The notes beneath the pieces are model-generated. The model did no database searches and was not told the origin of the DNA. It saw only the letters and a program-made list of their open reading frames with translations. This document shows, in pieces, positions 17,692-27,700 of a DNA stretch of 64,000 nt. The stretch's first letter is position 1. Every line of letters begins with the position of its first letter. Source of the stretch: CALNYZ01 sp942490945 (GTDB lineage Bacteria; Pseudomonadota; Gammaproteobacteria; UBA6429; Thiohalophilaceae); contig CALNYZ010000018.1 in assembly GCA_942490945.1 (NCBI GenBank), forward strand, positions 682,001 through 746,000, written 5' to 3'. Position numbers and translations under genes: made by a program.

Positions 17692-19548
17692 TCAGTGCTG
17701 ACAAAATTTTGAGTAGGCATCCTGATAAAATGTTTCCAGCGCTTTAGTTAGTCCAGCTCCATCACATAACTCGGAATTTTTCATGGTCTCTCGCAACGTT
17801 TTTCTTAACTGTGTCAATCGAACCTTGTCGGTAATGAGTTTTTTTGCAACTGCTACGTAGTCTTCAAGTGAGTTTGTTATCAGATCATCCAGTCCAACAG
17901 CATGCAGGAATGAGGCACTATACCGGCTTGCCATGTTGTTACCTGCAAGCGTAACTGTAGGGACACCCATCCACAATGTATCAATAGTGGTAGTGGCACC
18001 GGTAAACGGAAACGGATCGAGCGCTACATGGATATTATTGTACTGATCAAAGTGTTCGATGTGATTTTTGGTATGTCCGGCAAAATGTATGCGAGATGTG
18101 TCAACATTATTTTGCTTGAATTGTTGCAGAACCCACGCCTGTTTTTCTGCTTCTTGCAAAGATCTGTGTTTAAGTAACATGACAGCTTCTGGTATGGAGT
18201 TCAGAACGGCGGACCACATTTCGATGGTTCTTTCAGTCAACTTGCGAAAATCATTGAATGATCCGAACGTCGGTTGTTTTGCACGGCTTTGTGGTAATAC
18301 ATCAGGTGTATTATCCAGAGGGGTATAACTGTAGAAACAACGTGGTAAGCGATATTTTTCTTCACTGCTGGGCTCTGGAGTATTTTCAGGATGAATTATG
18401 TCATCTGTAATCCAGTAATCCATGGCCCGCAGACCGGTCGTCGTGGCTCCGCCGAGATAGGTTGCCTGAACTGGTGCAGGTTTGTAGGTAAACGCTTTTA
18501 GCCGTGTCCAACCAGTATGCCCTGCCAAATCAACCAACACATCAATTTTATCATTATATATTTTTTGTGCGACTTCATCGTCTGGCATGACTGAAATGTC
18601 ACGCCACTGATCGGCGTATTTTTTAAGTCGCTTGGTTACAGCATCCGGTTTGGCAACATTGGCATAACAATAAATTTCGAATTTTGATTTATCATGGTTC
18701 TTAATAATCGACTCAAAAAAGAAACTGACTGAATGTTCCCTGAAGTCAGGTGAAACGTAACCGATTCTAAGCTTTGGTTTCTCTGTGTCTGGTCTGGTAT
18801 GGTTAAAAGAATTGGCGCGGCCTTCCTCGCCATGCACTTCATCCCATAGCAGAAATTCCTTATGTGTTTCATCTAATGACAATGTACCGCGAGTATTCAG
18901 CATGAAGAGCATATTACTGCGCGATAGATGCAATGTTTTGTCGAAACGCAGAGCCTGTCTGACCGACTCAATATATTTTGAGAAATCTCCCAACTTGCCA
19001 TGCATAATCGAAAGTTTATGATGAACTATTGCAATAGTGGGGTTTAGTTCTATCGCTTTTAAAAAGCATTTTTTCGCTGATTTATAATCGTCTTTTATAC
19101 GATAGCAATCGCCAAGGTTCGACCAGATTTCGTGTGAATCAGGCGCGATATCCCGCGCATGGAGTAGAATATCCTGCGCCTCATCTATCTTTTCCTGCCC
19201 GATTAGCGCACTGCCAAGGTTATTAAGCGCGGGAATAAAGTCCGGGTGACGTTTTAACGCTGCTCTGGCAAATTGTTCTGCTTCTGCATATTGTAACGCC
19301 TGGTTCAGAATTTCGGCGGTGTTACTATAAAGTGCTGCGATGTCAGGCTGTAAAGCAATGGCTTTTTCATAGTGCTTTAATGCATTGCTGTAATCTTCGA
19401 GTTTGGCCAGTACACTGCCGAGATTGGCATGTGCCTGGAAAAAATCAGGTTTGATATTCAGAGCCGCTTTATAGTTTTGGATTGCTGATTCCAGGTCACC
19501 CTGTTCCCAGAACTGATCGGCTTGTTCTTTTAATGCCTGTGCATCCAT
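17692..19548 (-). CDS. TPR plus O-GlcNAc-transferase-like (GT41/SPINDLY) protein
   Basis: 618 residues. The N-terminal about 230 residues form six to seven tetratricopeptide repeats (AxxNLGSxLxxLxxYxxALxHYxKAIxLxP). The C-terminal about 370 residues match GT41 glycosyltransferases: LRIGYVSPDFREHSV, DVLVDLAGHTGWTRL, PVQATYLGGATTTGL, YWITD, FGSFNDFRKLT, and LDPFPFTGATTT. It probably moves a sugar onto protein Ser/Thr or Asn in the cytoplasm; donor and target are unknown. It is convergent with bioA with only 18 bases between, and 29 bases separate it from coq7 on the same strand. Confidence 0.88.
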   Translation of the reverse strand: MDAQALKEQADQFWEQGDLESAIQNYKAALNIKPDFFQAHANLGSVLAKLEDYSNALKHYEKAIALQPDIAALYSNTAEILNQALQYAEAEQFARAALKRHPDFIPALNNLGSALIGQEKIDEAQDILLHARDIAPDSHEIWSNLGDCYRIKDDYKSAKKCFLKAIELNPTIAIVHHKLSIMHGKLGDFSKYIESVRQALRFDKTLHLSRSNMLFMLNTRGTLSLDETHKEFLLWDEVHGEEGRANSFNHTRPDTEKPKLRIGYVSPDFREHSVSFFFESIIKNHDKSKFEIYCYANVAKPDAVTKRLKKYADQWRDISVMPDDEVAQKIYNDKIDVLVDLAGHTGWTRLKAFTYKPAPVQATYLGGATTTGLRAMDYWITDDIIHPENTPEPSSEEKYRLPRCFYSYTPLDNTPDVLPQSRAKQPTFGSFNDFRKLTERTIEMWSAVLNSIPEAVMLLKHRSLQEAEKQAWVLQQFKQNNVDTSRIHFAGHTKNHIEHFDQYNNIHVALDPFPFTGATTTIDTLWMGVPTVTLAGNNMASRYSASFLHAVGLDDLITNSLEDYVAVAKKLITDKVRLTQLRKTLRETMKNSELCDGAGLTKALETFYQDAYSKFCQH

Positions 19549-19577
19549 ATATGATAGTTAAGTTCCGTGGACTAAAA

Positions 19578-20222
19578 TCAGATCCAGTAGCTGGATCGGG
19601 TCATAATTTTTGATGTGAATTGCATGAATGATTTAACTATTGCGGGCAGTGCAGCACCACCAGCATCCAGAGCGGTAGTGGCGTGGTGGGTTTCATCAGT
19701 TTTCATTTGCTCGAGTATGACGCGGGTCTTGTGATCATCGCTTGAGATGCTATTCAGATGAGAATCCAGGTGTCGGACTACCTGTCGTTCGGTTTCGACA
19801 ATAAAACCAAGACTCCATTTATCACCCAGCAATCCTGCGAAGGCACCGATGGCAACCGAACCACCATACCAGAGCGGGTTTAACAAGCTGGTATGCGTAC
19901 CCAATTCGTTTATACGACTCTCACACCAGGCGAGGTGATCATTTTCTTCCTGGGCAGCAGTTTGCATTTTTTCTCTGACATCCGGCAGCCTGGCCGTCAG
20001 TGCCTGACCCTGATACAGGCCTTGTGCTGCCACTTCACCGGCATGGTTAATTCGCATCAGGCGTCCTGCGAGATCGCGCCCGGCTTGTGTCAGTTCATTT
20101 TCAGTGACGGCAGCGGCCGGATTATCTCGCGCGGTGAGCTGTGGTTTGCCAAATACCGTTCGCAAGCCGGTATCGAACTGTGTAATCAAGTGGTCAAGTT
20201 TGTTGTAATGTCTTTCGCTCAT
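19578..20222 (-). CDS. coq7: Demethoxyubiquinone hydroxylase (Coq7)
   Basis: 214 residues from the ATG at 20222 (MSERHYNKLD, as in other bacterial Coq7 proteins); an in-frame GTG 33 bases upstream is possible. Di-iron carboxylate enzyme that hydroxylates demethoxyubiquinone late in ubiquinone synthesis. Iron ligands are visible as paired ExxH-type motifs: RINHAGEVAAQ, EENDHLAW, ETERQVVRHLDSHL and KTDETHHA. It does the C6 step done by UbiF in E. coli, so the UbiH-like pair further on probably covers the other ring positions. Confidence 0.93.
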   Translation of the reverse strand: MSERHYNKLDHLITQFDTGLRTVFGKPQLTARDNPAAAVTENELTQAGRDLAGRLMRINHAGEVAAQGLYQGQALTARLPDVREKMQTAAQEENDHLAWCESRINELGTHTSLLNPLWYGGSVAIGAFAGLLGDKWSLGFIVETERQVVRHLDSHLNSISSDDHKTRVILEQMKTDETHHATTALDAGGAALPAIVKSFMQFTSKIMTRSSYWI

Positions 20223-20295
20223 GCGTGTACGATAACCAATTCGCTCATACCCCACAAGCCTGGATATAATAGAGGACTAACAGACGAGGATACTG

Positions 20296-20604
20296 ATGAC
20301 CTATTACCAACACCATGTATTTTTCTGCACCAACCAGCGCGATGCAGGGGAAGCCTGTTGCGCAAATCATGGGGCACGAAAAATTCGCGATTACGCCAAG
20401 CAAAAATTGAAACAACTTGAGAAACATGGCGCAGGACAGGTTCGCATTAATCTGGCCGGCTGTCTGGGCCGCTGCGCGGAAGGGCCCGTGCTGGTCATCT
20501 ACCCGGAAGAAACCTGGTATACCTATATAGATGAGGAGGATATCGACGAGATTATCGAGCAACACTTGATGAATGGAAAAGTCGTCGAAAGGCTGAAAAT
20601 CTAG
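20296..20604 (+). CDS. Thioredoxin-like [2Fe-2S] ferredoxin
   Basis: 102 residues. Four to five cysteines in the thioredoxin-like ferredoxin pattern: C11 in FFCTNQRD, C21-C22, then C56 and C60 in NLAGCLGRCAEGP. Probable cytoplasmic electron carrier. The stop codon is followed at once by the ATG of a small hydrolase (20605), so they form one transcript. The redox partner is not evident. Confidence 0.85.
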   Translation: MTYYQHHVFFCTNQRDAGEACCANHGARKIRDYAKQKLKQLEKHGAGQVRINLAGCLGRCAEGPVLVIYPEETWYTYIDEEDIDEIIEQHLMNGKVVERLKI

Positions 20605-21246
20605 ATGTCCTCACAGTTAATTGATGGACCCGCCGGGCCACTGGAAGTGCAGTTTGAGCATCCCGATGTAGTCAGATATGAGCCAGTAGTCGTCATCTGT
20701 CATCCACACTCTCAATATGGTGGCAGTATGAGCAATAAAGTGGTGCATATGCTCGCTAAACTGGCCCTATCTCTGGGTCTGCGGGTGCTGAGGTTCAATT
20801 TTCGCGGTGTTGGCCAATCAGCCGGTAGTTTTAGCCACGGGCTGGGTGAGCAGTCTGATTGTCTGGCTGTGCTGGACTGGTTGCAGCGCGAAGAAGCCAC
20901 TCCGATTTGGCTGGCTGGCTTCTCATTTGGGGCGTTTGTCGCGTATCTGAGCCATTTACATGCTGCAAATCTTGAACAGCTGACGCTTGTTGCGCCACCT
21001 GTACGTATGTTTGAATTTGCACAAAATCAACCCGTTACCATTCCGTGGGCGATCTTGCAGGGCAAGCAGGATGAAATTACAGATTATCAGGCGGTGGAAC
21101 AGTGGGTATGGCCGTTTTTAAGTGATGCGTACAGCGGAACCCGGCCCCAATTCCATTTATTGGACGAAGTGGATCACTTTTTTAACGGTAAACTCAATCT
21201 ACTCGACGCAACTGTGCGACCTTTTTGGCAGTCCTTGCTTAATTAA
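20605..21246 (+). CDS. Alpha/beta hydrolase of the short YpfH/dienelactone type
   Basis: 213 residues, no signal peptide. Core strand VVVICHPHSQYGGSM supplies the oxyanion region, the nucleophile elbow is LAGFSFGAFVA (GFSFG), an acidic residue lies in LQGKQDEITDYQ, and the final histidine in DEVDHFFNGKL. This pattern matches cytoplasmic hydrolases annotated CocE/NonD or UPF-type; substrate unknown. Directly abuts the ferredoxin gene. A possible terminator downstream is the one described in the rplM leader. Confidence 0.8.
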   Translation: MSSQLIDGPAGPLEVQFEHPDVVRYEPVVVICHPHSQYGGSMSNKVVHMLAKLALSLGLRVLRFNFRGVGQSAGSFSHGLGEQSDCLAVLDWLQREEATPIWLAGFSFGAFVAYLSHLHAANLEQLTLVAPPVRMFEFAQNQPVTIPWAILQGKQDEITDYQAVEQWVWPFLSDAYSGTRPQFHLLDEVDHFFNGKLNLLDATVRPFWQSLLN

Positions 21247-21300
21247 ATCAATAGTTTAGCTATTAGCAGGAAAAAAATGTGATGAATTTGGCATAATTTC

Positions 21301-21329
21301 TTGACTGAATATTAATAATTACTTATATT
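21301..21329 (+). promoter_or_regulatory. Promoter for the rplM-rpsI leader
   Basis: TTGACT (21301-21306), a 17-base spacer and TATATT (21324-21329) form a near-consensus sigma-70 promoter. A start near 21336 would leave a leader of about 214 bases before rplM. Confidence 0.65.
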
Positions 21330-21390
21330 ATAACCATCTGATGAACAGATTTTTGACTCCTCCATCCTCCTTATGGTGGTATTATATACA

Positions 21391-21423
21391 GCGCAGACTC
21401 CCCCTTTATCTGCGCTTTTTTTT
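21391..21423 (+). terminator. Intrinsic terminator inside the rplM leader
   Basis: GCGCAGA (21391-21397) pairs with TCTGCGC (21409-21415) and eight T follow. It lies downstream of the promoter at 21301 but upstream of rplM, so it is either an attenuator, the 3' end of a small leader RNA of about 85 bases, or the terminator of the hydrolase operon. A second weaker structure (GAGG...CCTC then TTTTTT) ends near 21510. Confidence 0.7.
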
Positions 21424-21549
21424 GTCCAAAAATTACCAGGATCAGGTGAAATGGGGCGCTTAACCCCTTGTGCCAGCGAGGAAAGCCTAGTAACATTCCG
21501 CCTCTTTTTTCGACACTTGAATGCCTGAACAGGCGTGGAACAGAACAAG

Positions 21550-21978
21550 ATGAAAACCTTTAGCGCAAAACCGCAGACCGTAAAACGTGATTGGTATGTG
21601 ATTGATGCAGATAACAAAGTTTTAGGCCGCCTGGCGACTGAAATTGCCCGCCGTCTGCGTGGTAAACATAAAACCGAATATACCCCACACGTGGATACAG
21701 GTGACTATATCGTTATTGTCAACGCAGCCAAAGTTGCCCTGACCGGTAATAAAGAGCAAGACAAGGTCTACTATCATCACACGGGCTATCCGGGTGGGAT
21801 TAAAGCCAAAACAGCAGAAAAAATGCGTCAGGAACATCCGGAACGCATCATCGAACGCGCTGTAAAAGGCATGTTACCGAAAAATCCATTAGGTCGTGCG
21901 ATGTTCCGCAAATTAAAGATTTATGCGGGCCCTGAGCATCAGCATCAGGCACAACAACCTAAAGTTCTAGAAGTTTAA
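21550..21978 (+). CDS. rplM: 50S ribosomal protein L13
   Basis: 142 residues, the same length as E. coli L13, starting at MKTFSAKPQTVKRDWYV. The motifs LGRLATEIARRLRGKHK, HVDTGDYIVIVNA, YYHHTGYPGG and KGMLPKNPLGRAMFRKLK are all conserved. An in-frame GTG at 21535 is rejected because the family begins at MKTF. It forms the standard rplM-rpsI pair, separated by 24 bases. In E. coli the pair is self-regulated through the leader; here the leader carries a terminator hairpin. Confidence 0.98.
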   Translation: MKTFSAKPQTVKRDWYVIDADNKVLGRLATEIARRLRGKHKTEYTPHVDTGDYIVIVNAAKVALTGNKEQDKVYYHHTGYPGGIKAKTAEKMRQEHPERIIERAVKGMLPKNPLGRAMFRKLKIYAGPEHQHQAQQPKVLEV

Positions 21979-22002
21979 TTGGAAATATAAACAGGATTGA
22001 AT

Positions 22003-22392
22003 ATGGCAGACGTTTATTACAGCACCGGTCGTCGCAAAAGCTCAACTGCTCGTGTATACCTGAAATCAGGTAGTGGTGAGATCAAGATCAACGACCGTCC
22101 TATCGAAAATTACTTTGGCCGCGAAACTTCACGCATGGTAGTTCGCCAGCCGCTGGAAATAGTCGATATGTTACAAAAATTTGACCTGAACATCATGGTG
22201 AAGGGTGGCGGTAACACCGGACAGGCGGGTGCAATTCGTCACGGCATTACCCGTGCATTGATGGAATATGATGAAGCCCTGCGACCTGTACTGCGTAAAG
22301 CAGGTTACGTAACACGTGATGCGCGTGAAGTTGAGCGTAAGAAAGTGGGTCTGCATAAAGCACGCAAGCGTCCACAATACTCAAAACGTTAA
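22003..22392 (+). CDS. rpsI: 30S ribosomal protein S9
   Basis: 129 residues. Starts MADVYYSTGRRKSSTARVYL and ends in the basic tail KARKRPQYSKR, which reaches the decoding centre in the 30S subunit. GRRKSSTARV and GGGNTGQAGAIRHGI are the expected signature segments. AGGA sits about nine bases upstream. Co-transcribed with rplM and followed by a strong terminator. Confidence 0.98.
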   Translation: MADVYYSTGRRKSSTARVYLKSGSGEIKINDRPIENYFGRETSRMVVRQPLEIVDMLQKFDLNIMVKGGGNTGQAGAIRHGITRALMEYDEALRPVLRKAGYVTRDAREVERKKVGLHKARKRPQYSKR

Positions 22393-22417
22393 TTTATTTA
22401 AACGTTTACAAATTAAA

Positions 22418-22451
22418 AACCCTCAGTTGTCTTTACACTGAGGGTTTTTTT
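22418..22451 (+). terminator. Terminator after rpsI
   Basis: AACCCTCAG and CTGAGGGTT pair around a short loop and seven to eight T follow. A clear Rho-independent terminator for rplM-rpsI. Confidence 0.9.
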
Positions 22452-23224
22452 CTGGGCGATGATTTAATCAGCTATATATCGCCTGATTTACGTAATCACG
22501 CGGTGAGTTATTTTTCCCTCCCACATATGCAACATTATAATAAAGAAAGTTTGAAATTTTTTGTTATTCATCCTGCCCGGAAAACAGGAAAGACACTTTC
22601 CTGACAAGAAGAAATCACATAGTGATACTTCGCGTAATGTATTTTCGCTCAATGATGCAGAGTTGTCGCAGCAATTGAGAGAGTCATTTTTGACAATAGT
22701 CCGTCTGGCAGACTGTTGTATGGAAGCATTTGGGAAATATATCGAGACAGCCGTGGCATAGGTGCAGGACAGATACGGTCTGGCGTAGTTTGCGCAGCAC
22801 AATGCGAGAACAGATGATGTTTTTTGAGTTGTGCACCTGCGCATATTGGCCTCGACAACGAGTCAGTTAGCGACGCGCAATGTGCTAAATGGCGAAATTA
22901 GCATTGAGTCGTAAATGGCATTTTGATTGATCAGCATTTATGGGCTGTAGGATGACGCTGGACACCGCAAAATATGTGTATTAAAAATACAACGTCATAT
23001 TAGTGTCTTCTAATTTTCTGCAAAATGTGTGTTATGTTATAAGTTAAAATAATGTTGAAAAATAATGACTTACAAAATACTTGTGGTATAAACACAACGT
23101 TAACGTGTAGTGTTGTATTTATAGTAACAAATGTGTTGATTTGCACATACCAGTTCGGTATAAAACGTTCTGAGTTTACCTAACCTGACTCAATAAAAAT
23201 AAACTTAATATTAAGGAGTTCATA
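22452..23224 (+). other. Gene-free stretch before the porin
   Basis: No convincing gene. Short open frames here start at TTG and lack coding character. The 3' third (22980-23200) is AT-rich and probably holds the porin promoter and a long leader; AAGGAG stands nine bases before the porin ATG. AATACAAC (22987-22994) and GTTGTATT (23113-23120) are inverted copies 118 bases apart. Confidence 0.5.
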
Positions 23225-24322
23225 ATGAACAAAAAATTAACCGCATTAGCAGTTGCTTCAGCAATGGCACCATTTGCTGCCCAAGCTGCTCCTACCGTAT
23301 ACGGTATTGGCCAAGTTGAATTCGCTCAAGTTGACAACAGCGTATCTACTACAGCTGATCGCGCCTATGTTGTCGATAACAAAATGGGCCGTTTTGGTTT
23401 TAAAGGTTCTGAAGATTTAGGTGGTGGTTTAAGCGCTATCTACCTGTTGGAATTTGGTATTGAAACGACTGACAACACCTCTTCTGACACAGACTCTGAT
23501 CCTAACTCAGATATTTTCGACCGTGAATCAATGATCGGCTTGAAGATTGGTAAAGCACACCAGGTACAGTTCGGTAACCTGAAATCTCCATATAAATATT
23601 CAGGTGGTGTTAAGTACGATTCATTCGTTGCAACTACTCTGCAAGCACGTCAAGGTTCTACCAACGTTTCAGGCGTCGGTGGTGCAATGAGCTCTGGTGT
23701 ACGCGGCCATGGTGGCTTTATTGAAGATTCAATCGCATATAAAGGCAACTTTGGTCCTGTTAGTGTTTGGGCAGCCTATTCACCTGACGAATCTGATCAG
23801 GATGCGGGAAAATATGCTTCTTTAGGCGTAACAGCCAAAATCAGCAGCTTCCAGTTCGGTCTTGCAACTATGAGCCGTTCAAGCTGTGACAGCACCGGTT
23901 CTGCCCCATTATGTACAACAGCTAATGGTGAATACTCTGCGACCAAATTATTCGGTTCATGGAGCAAAGCTGGCCACACTGTACGTGCACAAGTAGAAAG
24001 TACAGAACAAGATCCAGCAACTGGTGGAGTAACTTCTACTGAATCTGATTACATGTACCTGAACTACCAGTTCAAAATGGGCAAGCACATGATCGACGCC
24101 GCTATTGGTGAAAGAGATGATACAACAACATTCTCCACCGGTACGCCAGGTGCTTCATACGCAACAGGTAATGACGCTGATTGGTCACGTCTGGCTTATG
24201 CTTATAACTTCAGCAAAACCACACGCGTTTTCGCTGGTATTACAAGCACTGACGACAAAGGTACAGCAACTACAGATAACGACGTAGATGTTCTTTCTGT
24301 TGGTATGACCGTCAAGTTCTAA
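23225..24322 (+). CDS. Outer-membrane trimeric porin (Gram-negative porin family)
   Basis: 365 residues. Signal peptide MNKKLTALAVASAMAPFAAQA, then the mature start PTVYGIGQVEFAQVD of 16-stranded general porins. Typical pieces are KMGRFGFKGSEDLGGGLSAIYLLEFG, an acidic Asp/Ser/Thr loop around residue 95 (DTDSDPNSD), and a C-terminal strand ending in phenylalanine (VGMTVKF), the BAM recognition end. A cysteine pair (CDSTGSAPLC) may close an external loop. Codons look highly biased, as in abundant proteins. It has its own long upstream region and terminator. Confidence 0.92.
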   Translation: MNKKLTALAVASAMAPFAAQAAPTVYGIGQVEFAQVDNSVSTTADRAYVVDNKMGRFGFKGSEDLGGGLSAIYLLEFGIETTDNTSSDTDSDPNSDIFDRESMIGLKIGKAHQVQFGNLKSPYKYSGGVKYDSFVATTLQARQGSTNVSGVGGAMSSGVRGHGGFIEDSIAYKGNFGPVSVWAAYSPDESDQDAGKYASLGVTAKISSFQFGLATMSRSSCDSTGSAPLCTTANGEYSATKLFGSWSKAGHTVRAQVESTEQDPATGGVTSTESDYMYLNYQFKMGKHMIDAAIGERDDTTTFSTGTPGASYATGNDADWSRLAYAYNFSKTTRVFAGITSTDDKGTATTDNDVDVLSVGMTVKF

Positions 24323-24346
24323 TAATAATTACTACTTGCACGCTTA

Positions 24347-24382
24347 AACGGGACGCCTGTATTAACAGGGGTCCCGTTTTTT
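24347..24382 (+). terminator. Terminator after the porin gene
   Basis: AACGGGAC (24347-24354) pairs with GTCCCGTT (24371-24378), an inner CCTGT/ACAGG stem extends it, and a run of T follows. Confidence 0.9.
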
Positions 24383-24713
24383 ATTGTGTGTGGTTTATTA
24401 CTTGCTCATCATTAGCGGGGTGCCTTCCTTGTTGAGATGAAAATCAGTCCCAAGCCGCAAAGACTTGTATTACACATGGCTATTTTTCCAGCCGATGACC
24501 AATCCACTCGGTATTGAATTGATGTTAGAATCCTTTAATTCACAAATCTGCCCAGGTTTGACGACGTAGGCCTTGGTGTTCAGCAAAGCTTGTTACAAGG
24601 TGTTATTCTGGATTTCCATTTATGTGGGTTTAATGTATGAGATTGGCGATGTTCTTATATTAAATAAACCGGGTATTCAGATTTAAATTCAATTCAGGCA
24701 AACTCGAGTAAAT
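24383..24713 (+). other. Intergenic stretch between porin and dehydrogenase
   Basis: About 330 bases with no open frame of note, no tRNA fold and no repeat. It presumably carries the promoter of the large dehydrogenase gene, but no clear boxes stand out. Confidence 0.5.
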
Positions 24714-27700
24714 ATGCAACGCATTCGCGAAATTCCCTATAACTACACCTCTTTCTCCGATCGTGAAATCGTGATTCGCTTTCTCGGTGAAGATATGTGG
24801 GAGGTGCTGAACAGCTTGCGCAGCAAGCGTGTCACGGGCCGCTCTGCACGTATGTTGTTCGAAGTATTGGGGGATATGTGGGTCATTACACGTAATCCAT
24901 ATATACAGGATGATTTACTGGCCAATAGCCGTCGCCGTGAGGCGTTGCTTGGCGCATTAAAACATCGACTGGAGCAAATTGATCAGCGTGCAAATGACAA
25001 TGAGCAAGTCGTCGCGCTGTTACATAGTGCACAGGCTGCCGTGGCCAACTTCGCAAGCTGGTTTAATACCGAATCAGACAAGCGTAAACGCGCGCTGAGG
25101 CGTTTGAGTCGTATTACCCGTAAGGACAATATTTGTTTTGATGGAACTGCGCGCGTCGCTCACGTCACCGATGCTTCTGATTGGCGCGTGGAATATCCTT
25201 ATGTTGTCATTAATCCGGATTCAGAGCGTGAAGTGCAACAGGTCGTAGCTGCCTGTATCGAACTCGGTTTGAATATTATTCCGCGCGGCGGTGGTACCGG
25301 TTATACCGGTGGTGCAGTGCCGTTGACAACCAATTGTGCGGTGATCAACACGGAAAAGCTTGAAACGCTCGGCAATGTCAGCGTACGCAAGCTACCCGGG
25401 GTTAATGATGCTGTTGCAACCATTCATGCCGATGCGGGTGTGGTGACAAAACGTGTTGCTGAACGTGCCAGTGAAAGTGGTTATGTATTTGCTGTCGATC
25501 CCACGTCACAAGATGCCTCCTGCATCGGTGGCAACATCGCAATGAACGCCGGCGGTAAAAAAGCTGTGCTGTGGGGTACCACGCTGGATAACCTGGTGTC
25601 CTGGCGCATGGTGACGCCGGATGCAAACTGGCTGGAAGTCGAACGACTTGATCATAATCTTGGCAAAATTCATGAGCAGGAAAAAGTCCGTTTTAAAATA
25701 ACACGCACCGATGCGCTGACACACAAACCGATTGCCGAGCCGGAGATCCTCGAAATGCCGGGCAGTGCCTTGCGTAAACAGGGTCTTGGCAAGGATGTCA
25801 CCAACAAGTTTTTAGGTGGTCTGCCGGCGATACAAAAAGAAGGTTGTGATGGCATTATCACCTCGGCAGTTTTCGTGGTACACAAGATGCCGGCTTACAT
25901 ACAGACAGTGTGTCTGGAGTTTTACAGCAATGATCTCGGCCTGGCGGTGCCGGCAATCGTTGAAACCAAGGATTATATCGATGCGCATCCCGACGTAAAA
26001 CTGGCTGGCATGGAGCATCTTGACGAGCGCTACGTAAAAGCGGTCGCTTATACACCCAAGGCACCGCGCAGCGAGTTACCCAAGATGGTGCTATTAATCG
26101 ATATCGCTGGTGAACATGAAGCAACGGTGAGTTCTGTCGCACAAACTGTCGTCGAGACAGCACGCGCCAGACAAGCAGAAGGATTTATTGCCATCAGCAA
26201 GGCAGCCAGACAACAATTCTGGGCAGATCGGGCGCGCACTGCCGCAATTGCTGCGCATACCAATGCGTTCAAAATCAACGAAGACGTCGTCATCCCGTTG
26301 GACAAGCTGGGGCAATATAATAATGGCATTGAACGCATCAACATCGAACTGTCGATGCAAAACAAGCTGGCGATGATCGAGGCGATCCTCGATTATTTAC
26401 AAAGTGATATGCCCGAGAGTCAACAGATTGTACTTGGCCAAAGTCCGGATGATAGTCAACTGGCTGAAACGCAAAAATTCCTTGCTGGTAAAAAACACGC
26501 CGCAATCGCTGCTATGGAAGCAGTGCAGTCTTGCTGGCAGTCTATTCTTGAAAACATGGATGCAGCAGCAGACGGCTATATTGATGAAAATCATGTTACC
26601 TTGCAGCCAGATACCGATAACAGCGGCGCCACGCTGTTTCAGTTACTACAGCAACGAACCATGACAATTTCATATCGACGTAGTGTGGAACGGCCGTTAA
26701 AAGAAATTTTTGCCGGAAAATTATTTAGTGGTGTACGTGACAAATTTGACAAGATTCATGCCGATATTCGTACCAGTCGTATTTTTGTTGCCACGCATAT
26801 GCATGCAGGTGACGGTAATGTCCATACCAATATCCCGGTAAACTCGAATGACTATGACATGATGCACCGTGCTGATGAAGTCGTTGCACGTATCATGAAA
26901 CTGGCAGAAAGCCTGGATGGTGTGATTTCCGGTGAGCACGGTATTGGTATAACCAAACTGCAATACCTGGATGAGAGCGTAATAAAAGATTTTACCGACT
27001 ATAAAAACAAGGTCGATCCCAAACATACTTTTAATCCCGGAAAATTACTTGTGGAAGGTGATTTACGCCGTGCCTATACGCCTTCCTTACGTTTGCTGTC
27101 GCAGGAGGCGCTGATACTCGAGGCGAGTGACCTTGGCGCGCTAAACGACATGGTAAAAGACTGTTTACGTTGCGGTAAATGCAAACCTGTCTGTGCGACG
27201 CATATACCACGCGCAAATTTATTGTATTCACCACGAAATAAAATTCTCGCCACGGGTTTGATTCTGGAAGCGTTTCTGTATGAGGAGCAAACCCGCCGCG
27301 GTATCTCGATTCGACACTTTGAAGAAATGAATGATATTGCCGATCACTGTACCATTTGCCACAAGTGTTTAAGCCCGTGTCCCGTGAACATCGATTTTGG
27401 TGAAGTCTCGGTAAAAATGCGCAGCCTGTTACGTCAACAAGGACAAAAGCATTTCAATATTGGCACCTGGTTTTCATTACTGTTTTTAAATATTACCCGG
27501 CCAGCGTTGATTAATTTGTTCCGTGCCGTGTTTATTAAATGGGGTTATCGCGGCCAGCGCTTCGGTTATCACCTACTGCGACCCTTGCTGAAATTGTCAC
27601 AAGATAAATTACCCGCGTCTTCGACAGGCAACATACCGGTTGCTTCACAAGTTGTGAACTTTGTTAAAAAACCCTTACCTGGCGCGTTACCCAGCCGGGC

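Noticed and set aside
22561..22761. 66-codon open frame before the porin
   Set aside because: TTG start, no ribosome site, no recognisable composition or neighbour; treated as chance.
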